From Aquificaceae bacterium (GTDB lineage: Bacteria; Aquificota; Aquificia; Aquificales; Aquificaceae), in contig JALWVU010000004.1 of NCBI GenBank assembly GCA_027079305.1, positions 22,357 to 86,356 on the forward strand: a stretch of DNA of 64,000 bases, given 5' to 3'. Under the pieces are notes generated by a model. That model did not search any database, was not told the DNA's origin, and worked only from the letters and a program-made list of their open reading frames with translations. Below are positions 17,453-29,290 of this stretch, one piece after another (the first letter of the stretch is position 1; each line of letters begins with the position of its first letter). Position numbers and translations under genes: made by a program.

Positions 17453-17824
17453 ATGGCCAGACTGAGCAGGAGAGAGAAGAGGATAAGGAGGCACAAGAGG
17501 ATAAGGAAAAAGGTTTTCGGAACTCCCGAGAGGCCGAGGCTGGCGGTTTACAGGAGTCTTCACCACTTCTACGCCCAGATAATAGACGACACCGTGGGCC
17601 ACACACTCGTTTCCGCCTCCACCCTCGATCCCGAGTTCGAAAAGCTAACCGGTAAGAGAGGAGGAAAGTCCATAGAGGACGCCCAGAAGGTGGCGGAGAT
17701 CCTCGTCAAGAGGGCTCTGGGAAAGGGCATAAAGAAGGTTGTCTTCGACAGGGGTGGTTTCATATACCACGGGAAGATAAAGGCCTTTGCGGACAAGTGT
17801 AGAGAGCTTGGACTTGAGTTCTAA
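17453..17824 (+). CDS. rplR: 50S ribosomal protein L18
   Basis: 123 aa: basic N-terminus with alternating Arg/Lys, [27 protein letters not shown], and C-terminal [18 protein letters not shown] 5S rRNA binding protein of the central protuberance. Confidence 0.98.
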   Translation: MARLSRREKRIRRHKRIRKKVFGTPERPRLAVYRSLHHFYAQIIDDTVGHTLVSASTLDPEFEKLTGKRGGKSIEDAQKVAEILVKRALGKGIKKVVFDRGGFIYHGKIKAFADKCRELGLEF

Positions 17825-17835
17825 GGAGGAGTTTT

Positions 17836-18456
17836 ATGGGTGGTAAGGACATCGACAGGATGATCGAGGAGAGAAGGAAGAGGTTCGGCGTCGCTGAGAT
17901 GATTGACGAACTCCAGCTTGAGGAGAGGCTAATATACGCCAACAGGACCGCAAGGGTTACCAAAGGCGGTAGGAGGTTCTCCTTCAGCGCCCTCGTAGTT
18001 GTGGGAGACAAGAGAGGGTTCGTAGGCTTTGGCCACGGAAAGGCTAAAGAGGTCCCCCTCGCGATAGCCAAGGCCATAGAGCAGGCCAAGAAGAAGATCA
18101 TAAGAGTTCCCATAATCGAGGGAACCGTTCCCCACGATGTGGTCGGGCACTTCGGCCCCACGAAGATAATAGTCATGCCCGCCAGAAGGGGAACGGGTGT
18201 TGTCGCAGGTGGTGCGGCAAAGCCCATATTCGAACTCGCTGGATACACGGACGTTCTCACGAAGATAATAGGAAGCACGACGCCGGACAACGTGGTGAGA
18301 GCGGTCTTCGACGCCCTGCTCCAGCTAAAGACCCCGGAGCAGGTGGCAGAGGAGAGAGGTCTTCCCCTCGAAGAGATCCAGAAGAGATACCGCATCTACG
18401 CCAACCCCAAGCTCAGGGTAAAACTTTACTACCCGTGGAGGGGAGTCCATGGCTAA
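17836..18456 (+). CDS. rpsE: 30S ribosomal protein S5
   Basis: 206 aa, somewhat longer than E. coli S5 (166 aa), with extra residues at both ends. Core signatures are [35 protein letters not shown] and [23 protein letters not shown]. Acts in decoding fidelity and mRNA unwinding at the entry site. Overlaps rpmD by 8 bp. Confidence 0.97.
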   Translation: MGGKDIDRMIEERRKRFGVAEMIDELQLEERLIYANRTARVTKGGRRFSFSALVVVGDKRGFVGFGHGKAKEVPLAIAKAIEQAKKKIIRVPIIEGTVPHDVVGHFGPTKIIVMPARRGTGVVAGGAAKPIFELAGYTDVLTKIIGSTTPDNVVRAVFDALLQLKTPEQVAEERGLPLEEIQKRYRIYANPKLRVKLYYPWRGVHG

Positions 18457-18667
18457 GAAAAAGAAGGAATCCAAAAAAATGGTGAAGGTTACCCTCGTGA
18501 GAGGCCTTGCGGGAAAGCCTGAGAGCCATATAAAGGCGGTAAAGAGCCTCGGGCTCAGAAAGCCCGGCCAATCGAGAGTATTGGAGGACAACCCCATGGT
18601 GTGGGGAAACATCAGGAAGGCCCATTACCTCGTAAAGGTGGAGGAAGTGAGCGATGAAACTTCATGA
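18449..18667 (+). CDS. rpmD: 50S ribosomal protein L30
   Basis: 72 aa: lysine-rich N-terminus, [27 protein letters not shown], and [19 protein letters not shown] near the end. Position between rpsE and rplO is canonical. Overlaps both neighbours (8 bp and 14 bp), indicating tight coupling. Confidence 0.96.
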   Translation: MAKKKKESKKMVKVTLVRGLAGKPESHIKAVKSLGLRKPGQSRVLEDNPMVWGNIRKAHYLVKVEEVSDETS

Positions 18668-19099
18668 ACTTCAGCCCCATCCGGGAGCTACAAGAGAAAG
18701 AAAGAGAGTTGGCAGAGGTATAGCGGCGGGACAGGGCAAGACCGCGGGAAAGGGCCATAAGGGCCAGAAGAGCAGATCCGGAGACAGAACGCTCCCTCCT
18801 TACTTTGAAGGTGGTCAAACACCGCTCCACCAGAGACTTCCCAAGAGAGGGTTTGTAAATCCAAACAGAGTGGAGTTCACTCCGGTTAACGTGGGAACCC
18901 TCGAGAGGATCTTCGAAGACGGAGCGGAGATAACACCTGAGACCCTCGTTCAGAAAGGACTCTGTTCCAAAAAGGACAGGGTGAAAATACTCGGTGATGG
19001 AGAGCTTACCAAGAAGTTCACTGTAAAGGCCCACGCCTTTTCTAAGAGCGCCAAGGAGAAGATAGAGAAAGCGGGAGGATCCTGCGAGGTAATCGGGAA

Positions 19100-19103
<4 letters not shown>
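18654..19103 (+). CDS. rplO: 50S ribosomal protein L15
   Basis: 149 aa: [55 protein letters not shown], and the C-terminal domain with [20 protein letters not shown] late-assembly 50S protein. Confidence 0.97.
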
Positions 19104-21806
<2,703 letters not shown>

Positions 21807-21809
21807 AGG

Positions 21810-22049
21810 ATGGGAAAGAAGAAAAAGCAGGAGCGTGAGAAGGAGAAAGGCATAGTTATGGAAGGAGAGGTGGTGGAAGCTCTTCCCAACGGCATGTTCA
21901 AAGTAAAGCTCGAAGGCGGGCACGAGGTTCTGGCCCACATATCGGGTAAGATGAGGATAAACTTCATAAGGATCCTTCCCGGCGACAGGGTCAGGGTGGA
22001 GCTTTCCCCCTACGACCTGACCAGGGGAAGGATAGTCTACAGGCTCTGA
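21810..22049 (+). CDS. infA: Translation initiation factor IF-1
   Basis: 79 aa. A single S1/OB domain: [54 protein letters not shown]. The N-terminal lysine-rich extension ([11 protein letters not shown]) is longer than in E. coli IF-1. Confidence 0.98.
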   Translation: MGKKKKQEREKEKGIVMEGEVVEALPNGMFKVKLEGGHEVLAHISGKMRINFIRILPGDRVRVELSPYDLTRGRIVYRL

Positions 22050-22059
22050 GGAGGTAGAC

Positions 22060-22173
22060 ATGAAGGTAAGAGCTTCGGTCAAGAAGAGGTGTGCCAAGTG
22101 CAAGATAATCAGGAGAAAGGGAAGGGTTTACGTGATATGCGAGAACCCCAAGCACAAGCAGAAGCAAGGCTAA
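22060..22173 (+). CDS. rpmJ: 50S ribosomal protein L36 (zinc form)
   Basis: 37 aa. Begins [11 protein letters not shown] and keeps all zinc ligands: C-x2-C (CAKC), a later Cys (VICEN) and His (KHKQ). GAGGAGGT lies directly upstream. Canonical place between infA and rpsM. Confidence 0.97.
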   Translation: MKVRASVKKRCAKCKIIRRKGRVYVICENPKHKQKQG

Positions 22174-22186
22174 CGGAGGTCGTAAG

Positions 22187-22564
22187 ATGGCAAGGATAGC
22201 TGGAGTAGATCTTCCCGACCACAAGAGGCTCGAGATAGCCCTCACCTACATCTACGGGATAGGCAAGTCGAGGGTAAAGGAGATATGCGAGGGGACCGGT
22301 ATAGACTGCAAGAAGAGAGTGGGCGAGCTTACTCCGGAGGAGCTTAATACCTTGAGGAAGTTCATAGACGAGAACTATAAGGTGGAAGGAGATCTCAGAA
22401 GGGAAGTCCAGCTCAACATAAAGAGATTGATAGATATGGGATGCTACAGGGGTCAGAGGCACGCGAGGGGCCTCCCCGTCAGAGGCCAGCAGACGAGAAC
22501 CAACGCCAGAACGAGGAAGGGGAGGAGAAGAACCGTTGGCGGAACCAAGAAGAAAGGTAAGTAA
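22187..22564 (+). CDS. rpsM: 30S ribosomal protein S13
   Basis: 125 aa: [25 protein letters not shown] at the N-terminus, [19 protein letters not shown], and a basic C-terminal tail ([17 protein letters not shown]). Head protein contacting the P-site tRNA and 50S bridges. Confidence 0.98.
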   Translation: MARIAGVDLPDHKRLEIALTYIYGIGKSRVKEICEGTGIDCKKRVGELTPEELNTLRKFIDENYKVEGDLRREVQLNIKRLIDMGCYRGQRHARGLPVRGQQTRTNARTRKGRRRTVGGTKKKGK

Positions 22565-22575
22565 GGAGGAGGCAC

Positions 22576-22953
22576 ATGGCTAAGAAGAAAAAGCAGAAGA
22601 GAACGGTTACGAAAGGTATAGTCCACATACACACGACCTTTAACAACACGATCATAAATATAACCGATCCCCAGGGGAACACAATAGTTTGGGAGAGCGG
22701 TGGAACTGTTGGATTTAAGGGAACGAGGAAGAGCACCCCGTATGCGGCTCAGGTTGCAGCCCAGAAGGCCATGAGAAGAGCGATCAACGAATTTGGGCTT
22801 CAGGAAGCGGAAGTCTGGATAAAAGGACCAGGAGCGGGAAGAGAGTCTGCCCTCAGGGCAGTGTTCGCTTCCGGCATAAAGGTTACCGCCATAAGGGACG
22901 TTACACCGATCCCTCACAACGGATGTAGGCCACCCGCAAGGAGGAGAGTCTGA
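22576..22953 (+). CDS. rpsK: 30S ribosomal protein S11
   Basis: 125 aa: [38 protein letters not shown], and the C-terminal signature [18 protein letters not shown]. Platform protein next to the anti-Shine-Dalgarno region. Stop overlaps the rpsD start by one base. Confidence 0.98.
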   Translation: MAKKKKQKRTVTKGIVHIHTTFNNTIINITDPQGNTIVWESGGTVGFKGTRKSTPYAAQVAAQKAMRRAINEFGLQEAEVWIKGPGAGRESALRAVFASGIKVTAIRDVTPIPHNGCRPPARRRV

Positions 22954-23588
22954 TGGGCAGGTATATAGGACCCTGGGTAAAGCTCGACAGAAGGTTTGGA
23001 GTAGTAGTCTCAGGAAAGAAATCAGCTCCGAGGATACTCCAGCGCAGGAACTACCCGCCCGGCCAGCACGGAAGGATAAAGGGAAGAAGAAGGAAGCTGA
23101 GCGAATATGGCATCCGTCTCATGGAGAAGCAGAAGCTCAAGTTCCTCTACGGAGGCCTGAGGGAGAAGCAGTTCAAGAGATACTTCGATAGAGCCACAAA
23201 GTCTAAGCAGAACACGGGAGAGGTCCTCCTCCAGCTCCTTGAGAGGAGGCTGGACAACGTGGTATACAGACTCGGCTTCGCAACAACCAGGAGGCAGGCA
23301 CGCCAGCTGGTTTCCCACGGCCACATACTTGTGAACGGAAAGAAGGTGGACATACCCCACTACGAGGTAGAGCCCGGTGACATCATAGAGGTAAAGCCCT
23401 CCTCGAGGGATATTCCCTTCCTGAAGGAGAACCTGGAAAACATAGATCCCAGAAGCGTTCCAGAGTGGCTGGAGCTGGACAAGGACAATTTCAGGGGGAA
23501 GGTTCTCAAGCTCCCCGAGAACGTGGCTGAGTATCTGGAAGTGCCCGTTAACGTTCAGTATATTATCGAGTTCTATTCTAAGGTTTAA
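22953..23588 (+). CDS. rpsD: 30S ribosomal protein S4
   Basis: 211 aa. The N-terminal RNA-binding part has no zinc cysteines (C-minus form), then [28 protein letters not shown], and the S4 RNA-binding domain [31 protein letters not shown]. Primary 16S rRNA binder. Confidence 0.98.
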   Translation: MGRYIGPWVKLDRRFGVVVSGKKSAPRILQRRNYPPGQHGRIKGRRRKLSEYGIRLMEKQKLKFLYGGLREKQFKRYFDRATKSKQNTGEVLLQLLERRLDNVVYRLGFATTRRQARQLVSHGHILVNGKKVDIPHYEVEPGDIIEVKPSSRDIPFLKENLENIDPRSVPEWLELDKDNFRGKVLKLPENVAEYLEVPVNVQYIIEFYSKV

Positions 23589-23603
23589 TCTGGAGGTCAT
23601 CAG

Positions 23604-24554
23604 ATGCTAAACGAGTTTGTCTTTCCCAACAAAATTTACTGGGAGCAGAAGGACAAGGACAGGGGAGTTTTTGTAGTTGAGCCACTGGAGAGAGGGTTCG
23701 GAACCACCCTCGGAAACGCCCTCAGAAGGGTTCTGCTCTCATCGATTTCGGGGACTGCAGTGACCGCAGTGAAGATATACGGGGTATACCATGAATTTTC
23801 CTCACTCGAAGGTGTAGCGGAAGATGTGGTGGAGATAATAGCGAACCTAAAAGGTGTGCGCTTCAACCTAAAGGACTCGGAGGTGGAGGTTCTCTATCTC
23901 AAGAAGAAGGGAGAGGGAGAGGTAAAGGCTTCGGATATAGCCTTACCGCCTAACGTGGAGGTAGCAAACCCGGACAAGGTGATAGCCACCATAACTAACC
24001 CGGATGTGGAGTTCAACGCGGAGATAAAGATAGAGAGGGGCAAGGGTTACGTTCTGGCGGAGGAGATGGAGGCTATAGGTGAGACGGGCTGGATACTTCT
24101 GGATGCGGACTTCTCTCCCGTTAAGCTCGTAAGCTACAAGATAGAGCAGACGAGAGTGGGAGAGAAGACCGATTACGAGAGACTCACGATGGAGATCCTC
24201 ACCGATGGGACCAAAACACCCGAAGAGGTCGTAAGCGAGGCAGTGGACATACTCAAGAGACATCTGGCTCTTCTGGAGCACATATCTTACGAGGTTCCTA
24301 CCCTCGAGGAGCCTATACCCGTCGACGAGCTATCCGAGAAACTCACGCTGTCGATAGAGGAGCTCGATATATCCCAGAGGGCTTTGAACTCCCTCAAGCG
24401 CATGGGGATAACCACCATAGGGGATCTGGTCCAGATGACGGAAGAGGAACTCAAGAGCACAAAGAACATAGGGAGGAAGGCCCTTGCGGAGATAAAGGAG
24501 GCCTTAAAGCAGATGGGCCTTCAGCTTGGACTTAATATAGAGAGTAAGAGGTGA
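23604..24554 (+). CDS. rpoA: RNA polymerase alpha subunit
   Basis: 316 aa. The N-terminal dimerisation domain has FVVEPLERGFGTTLGNALRRVLLSSI and the assembly contacts around VEVLYLKKKGEGEV; the C-terminal domain (about 240-310) has RALNSLKRMGITTIGDLVQMTEEELKSTKNIGRKALAEIKE, which binds UP elements and activators. Co-transcribed with rpsD and rplQ as in the classical alpha operon. Confidence 0.98.
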   Translation: MLNEFVFPNKIYWEQKDKDRGVFVVEPLERGFGTTLGNALRRVLLSSISGTAVTAVKIYGVYHEFSSLEGVAEDVVEIIANLKGVRFNLKDSEVEVLYLKKKGEGEVKASDIALPPNVEVANPDKVIATITNPDVEFNAEIKIERGKGYVLAEEMEAIGETGWILLDADFSPVKLVSYKIEQTRVGEKTDYERLTMEILTDGTKTPEEVVSEAVDILKRHLALLEHISYEVPTLEEPIPVDELSEKLTLSIEELDISQRALNSLKRMGITTIGDLVQMTEEELKSTKNIGRKALAEIKEALKQMGLQLGLNIESKR

Positions 24555-24560
24555 GGAGAG

Positions 24561-24917
24561 ATGAGACACAAAGTTAAGAAGAAGAAGTTTGACAGGACGA
24601 AGGAACAGAGGCTGGCTCTCTACAGAAGCCTTGCGAGAGCTTTGATACTTGAAGAGAGAATAGAGACCACCGTTGAGAGGGCGAAGGCCCTCAGGAGCTT
24701 TGTGGAGAAGCTCGTCACCCTTGGAAAGAAGGGAGACCTCGCCTCCAGGAGGAGGGTGCTCGAGCTCCTTCCCGATAGACAGGTAGTAAAGAAGCTCTTT
24801 GAGGACATAGCTCCCCGCTTCGAGGATAGGAACGGAGGTTATACGAGGATCGTAAAGCTCCCCAACCGCAGAAAGGGAGATGGGGCGGAGATGGCCATAA
24901 TAGAATGGGTTGAGTAA
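24561..24917 (+). CDS. rplQ: 50S ribosomal protein L17
   Basis: 118 aa: [49 protein letters not shown], and the C-terminal [19 protein letters not shown]. Last ribosomal gene of the alpha block; one-base overlap with the YggT-family gene. Confidence 0.98.
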   Translation: MRHKVKKKKFDRTKEQRLALYRSLARALILEERIETTVERAKALRSFVEKLVTLGKKGDLASRRRVLELLPDRQVVKKLFEDIAPRFEDRNGGYTRIVKLPNRRKGDGAEMAIIEWVE

Positions 24918-25156
24918 TGCTCCCCAAACTTCTCCACCTGATAATAGAGCTTTTGATAATTCTTATCTTCATCCATGCCCTCGGCTCCTGGATACCACAG
25001 ATAAGGGAGAGCAGGTTCTACGAGCTTCTTGACAGAATAGTAGAGCCCATGCTCAGACCTATAAGGCAGGTTCTTCCCCACATGGGAGGCATAGACATAT
25101 CCCCCATGATCCTTATATTCATCCTCATACTCATAGACAGGTTGATCGCGAGATGA
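24917..25156 (+). CDS. YggT-family small membrane protein
   Basis: 79 aa with two hydrophobic helices (about 5-25 and 58-76) flanking the family core SWIPQIRESRFYELLDRIVEPMLRPIRQVLP. The longer family members have two such units; this is the single-unit form. Role unclear; homologues are linked to osmotic stress and to positioning of membrane complexes. Coupled by TAATG to rplQ and by ATGA to the ferredoxin. Confidence 0.85.
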   Translation: MLPKLLHLIIELLIILIFIHALGSWIPQIRESRFYELLDRIVEPMLRPIRQVLPHMGGIDISPMILIFILILIDRLIAR

Positions 25157-25701
25157 AAAGACCCGTAATGCTCATAGACCTCGACAGGTGCATAGGCTGT
25201 CTCTCCTGCGAGGTGGCCTGCCTTCAGGAGAAGGGTCTCGAGAAGTTCGGCGTGAGGCCCATGAAGGTTTTCAGAGTGGAAGGTTTTTACGAAAAGCCGG
25301 ACGCTTTCTTCCTCCCCATGAACTGCTTTCACTGCGATCCTGCACCGTGCGTAATGGCCTGCCCCACCTCAGCCATGAGAAAGAGGGAGAAGGACGGGAT
25401 AGTGTATGTGGAAGAGCTTTTATGTATAGGCTGTAAGGCCTGCATAATAGCCTGCCCTTACGGGGCCATATCCTTCAACCCAGCCACCATGAAGGTGGAA
25501 AAGTGTGATTACTGCTACAGTAGAGTTGATAAGGGACTGCTTCCCTCCTGTGTTTCCAAGTGCGTAACCAATTGCCTCTACTTTGTCGAGCTGGAAGAGG
25601 TTCCAAAGGAGAGACACAGAGTAAAGAAGATAGACTCGGAGCTCTACAGAGAGATCTTCGGAGCGGGGAATAAGGTCGCAGGTTTAACTTCCGCTCCTTG
25701 A
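25153..25701 (+). CDS. Four-cluster 4Fe-4S ferredoxin-type electron transfer subunit
   Basis: 182 aa of the DmsB/HydN/PsrB type. Four cysteine sets: CIGCLSCEVAC (about 13-23), CFHCDPAPCVMAC (about 58-70), CIGCKACIIAC (about 92-102) and CDYCYSR..GLLPSCVSKC (about 120-138), enough for four [4Fe-4S] clusters. No signal peptide, so cytoplasmic facing. No catalytic molybdopterin or membrane-anchor subunit is adjacent, so its partner is unknown. It ends at 25701, inside the -35 of the tRNA-Thr promoter. Confidence 0.88.
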   Translation: MKRPVMLIDLDRCIGCLSCEVACLQEKGLEKFGVRPMKVFRVEGFYEKPDAFFLPMNCFHCDPAPCVMACPTSAMRKREKDGIVYVEELLCIGCKACIIACPYGAISFNPATMKVEKCDYCYSRVDKGLLPSCVSKCVTNCLYFVELEEVPKERHRVKKIDSELYREIFGAGNKVAGLTSAP

Positions 25702-25726
25702 CCGCCTGTTGGACTTGAATTAAAAT
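25698..25726 (+). promoter_or_regulatory. Promoter of tRNA-Thr(TGT)
   Basis: TTGACC (25698-25703), 17-bp spacer, TAAAAT (25721-25726), ending 14 bp before the tRNA. The -35 overlaps the stop codon of the ferredoxin gene. Confidence 0.7.
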
Positions 25727-25740
25727 TATCCTCCGTGTCC

Positions 25741-25813
25741 GCTGGCGTAGCTCAGTCGGCAGAGCGCGGGATTTGTAATCCCGTGGTCGCGGGTTCAAGT
25801 CCCGCCGCCAGCT
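25741..25813 (+). tRNA. tRNA-Thr (TGT)
   Basis: 73-nt cloverleaf: acceptor GCTGGCG/CGCCAGC, D-arm GCTC-AGTCGGCA-GAGC, anticodon arm CGGGA-TTTGTAA-TCCCG (anticodon TGT), T-arm GCGGG-TTCAAGT-CCCGC. CCA not encoded. First tRNA of a Thr-Tyr-Gly-(insert)-Thr-tuf cluster like E. coli thrU-tyrU-glyT-thrT-tufB. Confidence 0.96.
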
Positions 25814-25845
25814 TGATGTCGGTGGATATACGCCTATACGCGAAG

Positions 25846-25873
25846 TTGACAACTTGCGAAAGCGTTGTAAAAT
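25846..25873 (+). promoter_or_regulatory. Promoter of tRNA-Tyr/tRNA-Gly
   Basis: Perfect -35 TTGACA (25846-25851), 16-bp spacer, -10 TAAAAT (25868-25873), 16 bp before tRNA-Tyr. The strongest consensus promoter noticed in the window. Confidence 0.8.
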
Positions 25874-25889
25874 GTCTATTTGGCTGTCA

Positions 25890-25976
25890 GGAGGGGTGGC
25901 CGAGCGGCCAAAGGCAGGGGACTGTAAATCCCCCGGGCTTCGCCCTGCGCAGGTTCGAATCCTGCCCCCTCCACCA
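25890..25976 (+). tRNA. tRNA-Tyr (GTA)
   Basis: Class II tRNA with long variable arm: acceptor GGAGGGG/CCCCTCC, anticodon arm GGGGA-CTGTAAA-TCCCC (anticodon GTA), variable stem CGGGC-TTC-GCCCTG, T-arm GCAGG-TTCGAAT-CCTGC. The 3' ACCA is encoded, unlike the neighbouring tRNAs. Confidence 0.96.
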
Positions 25977-25980
25977 GGAA

Positions 25981-26053
25981 GCGGGTGTAGCTCAGTTGGT
26001 AGAGCAGCGGCCTTCCAAGCCGCAGGTCGCGGGTTCGAGTCCCGTCGCCCGCT
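25981..26053 (+). tRNA. tRNA-Gly (TCC)
   Basis: 73-nt cloverleaf: acceptor GCGGGTG/CGCCCGC (one G-U pair), D-arm GCTC-AGTTGGTA-GAGC, anticodon arm GCGGC-CTTCCAA-GCCGC (anticodon TCC), T-arm identical to that of tRNA-Gly(CCC) at 7859. CCA not encoded. Confidence 0.96.
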
Positions 26054-26083
26054 CTTGATATATAAATGGGGAGGTAGGATACT

Positions 26084-27457
26084 TTGAGACCGTTAGTTCT
26101 CATGCTTTTCTTCGTTAAAATTTCCCTTGCGGCTGAAGTGGCCATAGGATTCGGAAAACTTACTCCCGACGAGGAAATTATTAAACTTCTTGAAAGGTGT
26201 AATGCAAAAATAAGAGCCACATGGTATGCATCTCCCTACGGTAGTGGAGGGTCCGGTGCAGAAAGAGAATGGTATGAACCAAGGAAATTCTTTGTTAAAC
26301 TAAGGAACGACTTCACTAATATATATAAGACTACATACTTTGAAAGAGTAATAGGTTTTAAAATTATTTTGGAGAACAACTTACTGACAGTCGATGATTT
26401 AGCTAAATATCCAAAACTGCTTAAGTTTATAAGAGGACTTGTAAACATCTATTATGAATACAAGGAGGGTTATTTATACATCAAGAACAAAGGACCTATA
26501 GTTTACGCGGTTCTTGCCAAAACTGATGACGTTGAGTGTATAGAAAGTAGCAGGCTCGTTAAAGATATCAGCGTCAACTACTTTCCGCTTTTTACAGCCT
26601 TTCTCAAATATGTTCCCTACTACTTCAGACCCAAGAGATACAGTCAGTATTACTTCTTTCCTGAAGTAAAAAATGCAAAACCTGAAGAGCTTTACAAAAT
26701 GATGCAGAAGGCTGTAAAAGAACTTGAAAACAATGAGGAATTCATTCAGTATTATGAAAAATTTTATGTGAAAGGCAACTTTTATCAGACTATGTTTAAA
26801 TCCTTAAAAAGTTCAATAGAAGGTGCAAAGAAACGTTCTATCATAAAGAACAGTAAACGAGAGGCTTCCATACCCACTTTTTACCCAAATGAGGGAGATA
26901 TTTTTTACACTGGAACAAATGTAGTTAGATACTATAAAATCCAGTGGAACAATCCGGGAGATTGGTCTGTTGACATACCTGGATATGAACACGATTTAGT
27001 AGCGAAAAACGATTACTTTACTGGATGTCGTTCTTCATCTGATCTACCTGACTGGTATGACGACTGTCCTACAGCCTGCGTATCGGAAATGTCTGGAGAT
27101 TACTGCGCTTTCTCCTTCGGGACTTATAACGCCCTGCTCATCGAGCCTATGTATCCTTATACGGGTGTGGTTCAACTAACGAGAGGTTCCGCAAGTTCAA
27201 CAAATTTCCGTCTCAACGCTCAGGAGGTATTTCACTCTCCGAAGTGTTTTAAGCTTCTGAACAGGTGGATCTGTATTCCCTGTCCCTTTGACACTCCTTG
27301 GTGCATGGGTGGAACTCCCTATAGAGATGGAAGTCCTTACCTAAACTGTCCCACCAACTCTCTGATTCTAAAAACCTGTGAGTTCAGGAGATTCTTCCCT
27401 TACGGTAGTGCATGGTCAGGTAAATACGATTGCACACCTGCAGGTTGGTGTGATTAA
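26084..27457 (+). CDS. Secreted cysteine-rich protein of unknown function
   Basis: 457 aa, no recognised family. A TTG start is proposed because GGGGAGG (26068-26074) lies 9 bases upstream and the next residues form a signal peptide (MRPLVLMLFFVKISLA). An Arg/Lys/Tyr-rich middle (about 60-270) is followed by a C-terminal third with 12 cysteines, including DDCPTAC, WICIPCPFDTPWC and CTPAGWC, implying disulfides outside the cytoplasm. Its DNA is clearly more AT-rich, with AAA/TTT/ATA codons, than the ribosomal genes around it. It sits inside the otherwise conserved tRNA-Gly/tRNA-Thr junction, which suggests acquisition. No att-like repeat or transposase flanks it. Confidence 0.75.
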   Translation: MRPLVLMLFFVKISLAAEVAIGFGKLTPDEEIIKLLERCNAKIRATWYASPYGSGGSGAEREWYEPRKFFVKLRNDFTNIYKTTYFERVIGFKIILENNLLTVDDLAKYPKLLKFIRGLVNIYYEYKEGYLYIKNKGPIVYAVLAKTDDVECIESSRLVKDISVNYFPLFTAFLKYVPYYFRPKRYSQYYFFPEVKNAKPEELYKMMQKAVKELENNEEFIQYYEKFYVKGNFYQTMFKSLKSSIEGAKKRSIIKNSKREASIPTFYPNEGDIFYTGTNVVRYYKIQWNNPGDWSVDIPGYEHDLVAKNDYFTGCRSSSDLPDWYDDCPTACVSEMSGDYCAFSFGTYNALLIEPMYPYTGVVQLTRGSASSTNFRLNAQEVFHSPKCFKLLNRWICIPCPFDTPWCMGGTPYRDGSPYLNCPTNSLILKTCEFRRFFPYGSAWSGKYDCTPAGWCD

Positions 27458-27470
27458 ATTAATATCCTCA

Positions 27471-27543
27471 GCCCAGGTAGCTCAGTCGGTAGAGCGCACC
27501 CTTGGTAAGGGTGAGGTCGCCGGTTCAAGTCCGGTCCTGGGCT
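27471..27543 (+). tRNA. tRNA-Thr (GGT)
   Basis: 73-nt cloverleaf: acceptor GCCCAGG/CCTGGGC, D-arm GCTC-AGTCGGTA-GAGC, anticodon arm CACCC-TTGGTAA-GGGTG (anticodon GGT), T-arm GCCGG-TTCAAGT-CCGGT. CCA not encoded. Directly precedes tuf, as thrT precedes tufB in E. coli. Confidence 0.96.
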
Positions 27544-27552
27544 TAAAACTAT

Positions 27553-27581
27553 TTGTCTTTTCATAAAAAAGGGATTATGAT
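27553..27581 (+). promoter_or_regulatory. Promoter of tuf copy 1
   Basis: TTGTCT (27553-27558), 17-bp spacer, TATGAT (27576-27581), about 39 bp upstream of the tuf start, with GGAGG within the leader. Confidence 0.6.
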
Positions 27582-27620
27582 ATTCTGTTAGCTCAAAATC
27601 ATACGGAGGTATGGAGAGAG

Positions 27621-28838
27621 ATGGCGAAGGAGAAGTTTGAGAGGACAAAGGAACACGTCAACGTAGGAACAATAGGACACGTAGACCACGGCAAATCCAC
27701 ACTTACCTCCGCCATAACCTGCGTAATAGCAGCGGGCCTTGTAGAAGGCGGAAAGGCAGAATGCTACAAATACGAAGAGATAGACAAGGCACCTGAAGAG
27801 AAAGAGAGGGGAATAACAATAAACATCACACACGTTGAATACGAGACCGCAAAGAGACACTACGCCCACGTGGACTGCCCAGGCCACGCTGACTACATCA
27901 AAAACATGATCACGGGAGCGGCCCAGATGGACGGTGCTATCCTCGTCGTCTCCGCCGCTGACGGCCCCATGCCCCAGACCAGGGAGCACGTCCTCCTCGC
28001 CCGTCAGGTCAACGTTCCCTACATAGTAGTGTTTATGAACAAGTGCGATATGGTGGACGACGAGGAACTCCTCGAACTCGTCGAACTCGAAGTGAGAGAA
28101 CTCCTGAACAAATACGAGTTCCCGGGAGATGAGGTCCCAGTCATAAGAGGCTCAGCCCTGGGAGCCCTTCAAGAGCTTGAGCAGAACTCCCCAGGCAAGT
28201 GGGTGGAGTCCATAAAAGAGCTCCTCAATGCTATGGACGAATACATCCCCACTCCGAAAAGGGAGGTGGACAAGCCCTTCCTCATGCCCATAGAGGACGT
28301 CTTCACCATCTCCGGAAGGGGAACGGTCGTCACAGGAAGAGTTGAGAGAGGTGTTCTCAAGCCCGGTGATGAGGTTGAGATAGTGGGTCTCAGAGAAGAG
28401 CCTCTCAAGACAGTCGCTACTTCAATAGAGATGTTCAGGAAGATCCTTGACGAGGCATTGCCTGGAGACAACGTGGGAGTGCTTTTGAGGGGAGTAGGTA
28501 AGGACGATGTTGAAAGGGGACAGGTGCTTGCTGCGCCTGGGAGTGTGACGCCACACAAGAGGTTTAAGGCGCAGGTGTATATTCTTTCGAAGGAAGAAGG
28601 TGGGAGGCACACGCCCTTTTTTGTGAACTACAGGCCGCAGTTTTACTTTAGGACAGCTGATGTGACTGGGACAGTAGTGAAGCTTCCTGAGGGAGTGGAG
28701 ATGGTGATGCCAGGGGACAATGTGGAGTTGGAGGTAGAGTTGATAGCTCCGGTTGCTATGGAGGAAGGGCTGAGGTTTGCTATTAGGGAAGGAGGAAGGA
28801 CTGTAGGGGCTGGTGTTGTTACTAAAATTCTCGATTGA
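27621..28838 (+). CDS. tuf: Elongation factor Tu, copy 1
   Basis: 405 aa. GTPase motifs: GHVDHGKST (G1, near 19-27), the switch I segment with [14 protein letters not shown] (G3), NKCD (G4), GSAL (G5). Domains II and III are complete. Delivers aminoacyl-tRNA to the ribosome. It differs from copy 2 (44454) by a single residue (Glu versus Asp in FPGD(E/D)VPVI). The 3' 578 bases are identical between copies, running five bases past the stop. Followed by rpmG after 10 bp. Confidence 0.99.
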   Translation: MAKEKFERTKEHVNVGTIGHVDHGKSTLTSAITCVIAAGLVEGGKAECYKYEEIDKAPEEKERGITINITHVEYETAKRHYAHVDCPGHADYIKNMITGAAQMDGAILVVSAADGPMPQTREHVLLARQVNVPYIVVFMNKCDMVDDEELLELVELEVRELLNKYEFPGDEVPVIRGSALGALQELEQNSPGKWVESIKELLNAMDEYIPTPKREVDKPFLMPIEDVFTISGRGTVVTGRVERGVLKPGDEVEIVGLREEPLKTVATSIEMFRKILDEALPGDNVGVLLRGVGKDDVERGQVLAAPGSVTPHKRFKAQVYILSKEEGGRHTPFFVNYRPQFYFRTADVTGTVVKLPEGVEMVMPGDNVELEVELIAPVAMEEGLRFAIREGGRTVGAGVVTKILD

Positions 28839-28848
28839 GGAGTGAGAG

Positions 28849-29007
28849 ATGGCGTCCGTCCGCGAGATAATTACCCTTGCCTGCACCGAGTGCAAGAGGA
28901 GGAACTACACTACTACCAAGAACAAGCAAAAACATCCCGAAAGGCTTGAACTTAGAAAATACTGCAAGTGGTGCAGGAAGCACACCATACACAGGGAGGT
29001 AAAGTAA
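28849..29007 (+). CDS. rpmG: 50S ribosomal protein L33 (zinc form)
   Basis: 52 aa. Begins [20 protein letters not shown] and ends with [15 protein letters not shown]; the two CxxC pairs form the zinc site. Classical location tuf-rpmG-tRNA-Trp-secE-nusG. Confidence 0.97.
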   Translation: MASVREIITLACTECKRRNYTTTKNKQKHPERLELRKYCKWCRKHTIHREVK

Positions 29008-29008
29008 A

Positions 29009-29081
29009 GGGGCAGTAGCTCAACTGGCAGAGCGCGGGACTCCAAATCCCGCGGTTGGGGGTTCGAGTCCTCCCTGCCCCG
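29009..29081 (+). tRNA. tRNA-Trp (CCA)
   Basis: 73-nt cloverleaf: acceptor GGGGCAG/CTGCCCC, D-arm GCTC-AACTGGCA-GAGC, anticodon arm CGGGA-CTCCAAA-TCCCG (anticodon CCA), T-arm GGGGG-TTCGAGT-CCTCC, discriminator G. It starts one base after the rpmG stop, so it is cut from the same transcript. Confidence 0.96.
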
Positions 29082-29095
29082 CATGGGAAGGTCCT

Positions 29096-29290
29096 ATGGG
29101 AAAGTTAAAGGAGTTCCTCCAAGGGGTAAGATCCGAGCTACGGAGGGTAACCTGGCCGGATAGAAAACTCGTCGTGAAGGCAACGGTAAGTGTTATAATT
29201 TTTTCTTTGGTCGTAGGTGTATACCTTTGGATTTTGGACCTGGCTTTTACGAAGATTCTCTCTCTCATATTCGCTCTTAGGGGTGCGTAA
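29096..29290 (+). CDS. secE: Preprotein translocase subunit SecE
   Basis: 64 aa, the short single-helix form: an amphipathic cytoplasmic helix [19 protein letters not shown](D)RK with the conserved V.WP motif, then one membrane span (about 28-55). Partner of SecY. Its stop overlaps nusG by one base. Confidence 0.96.
   Translation: MGKLKEFLQGVRSELRRVTWPDRKLVVKATVSVIIFSLVVGVYLWILDLAFTKILSLIFALRGA

Noticed and set aside
26040..27470. Attachment-site duplication of the tRNA-Gly 3' end around the inserted Cys-rich gene
   Set aside because: No second copy of the tRNA-Gly 3' sequence was seen before tRNA-Thr, and no integrase is present, so integrase-type insertion is not supported.
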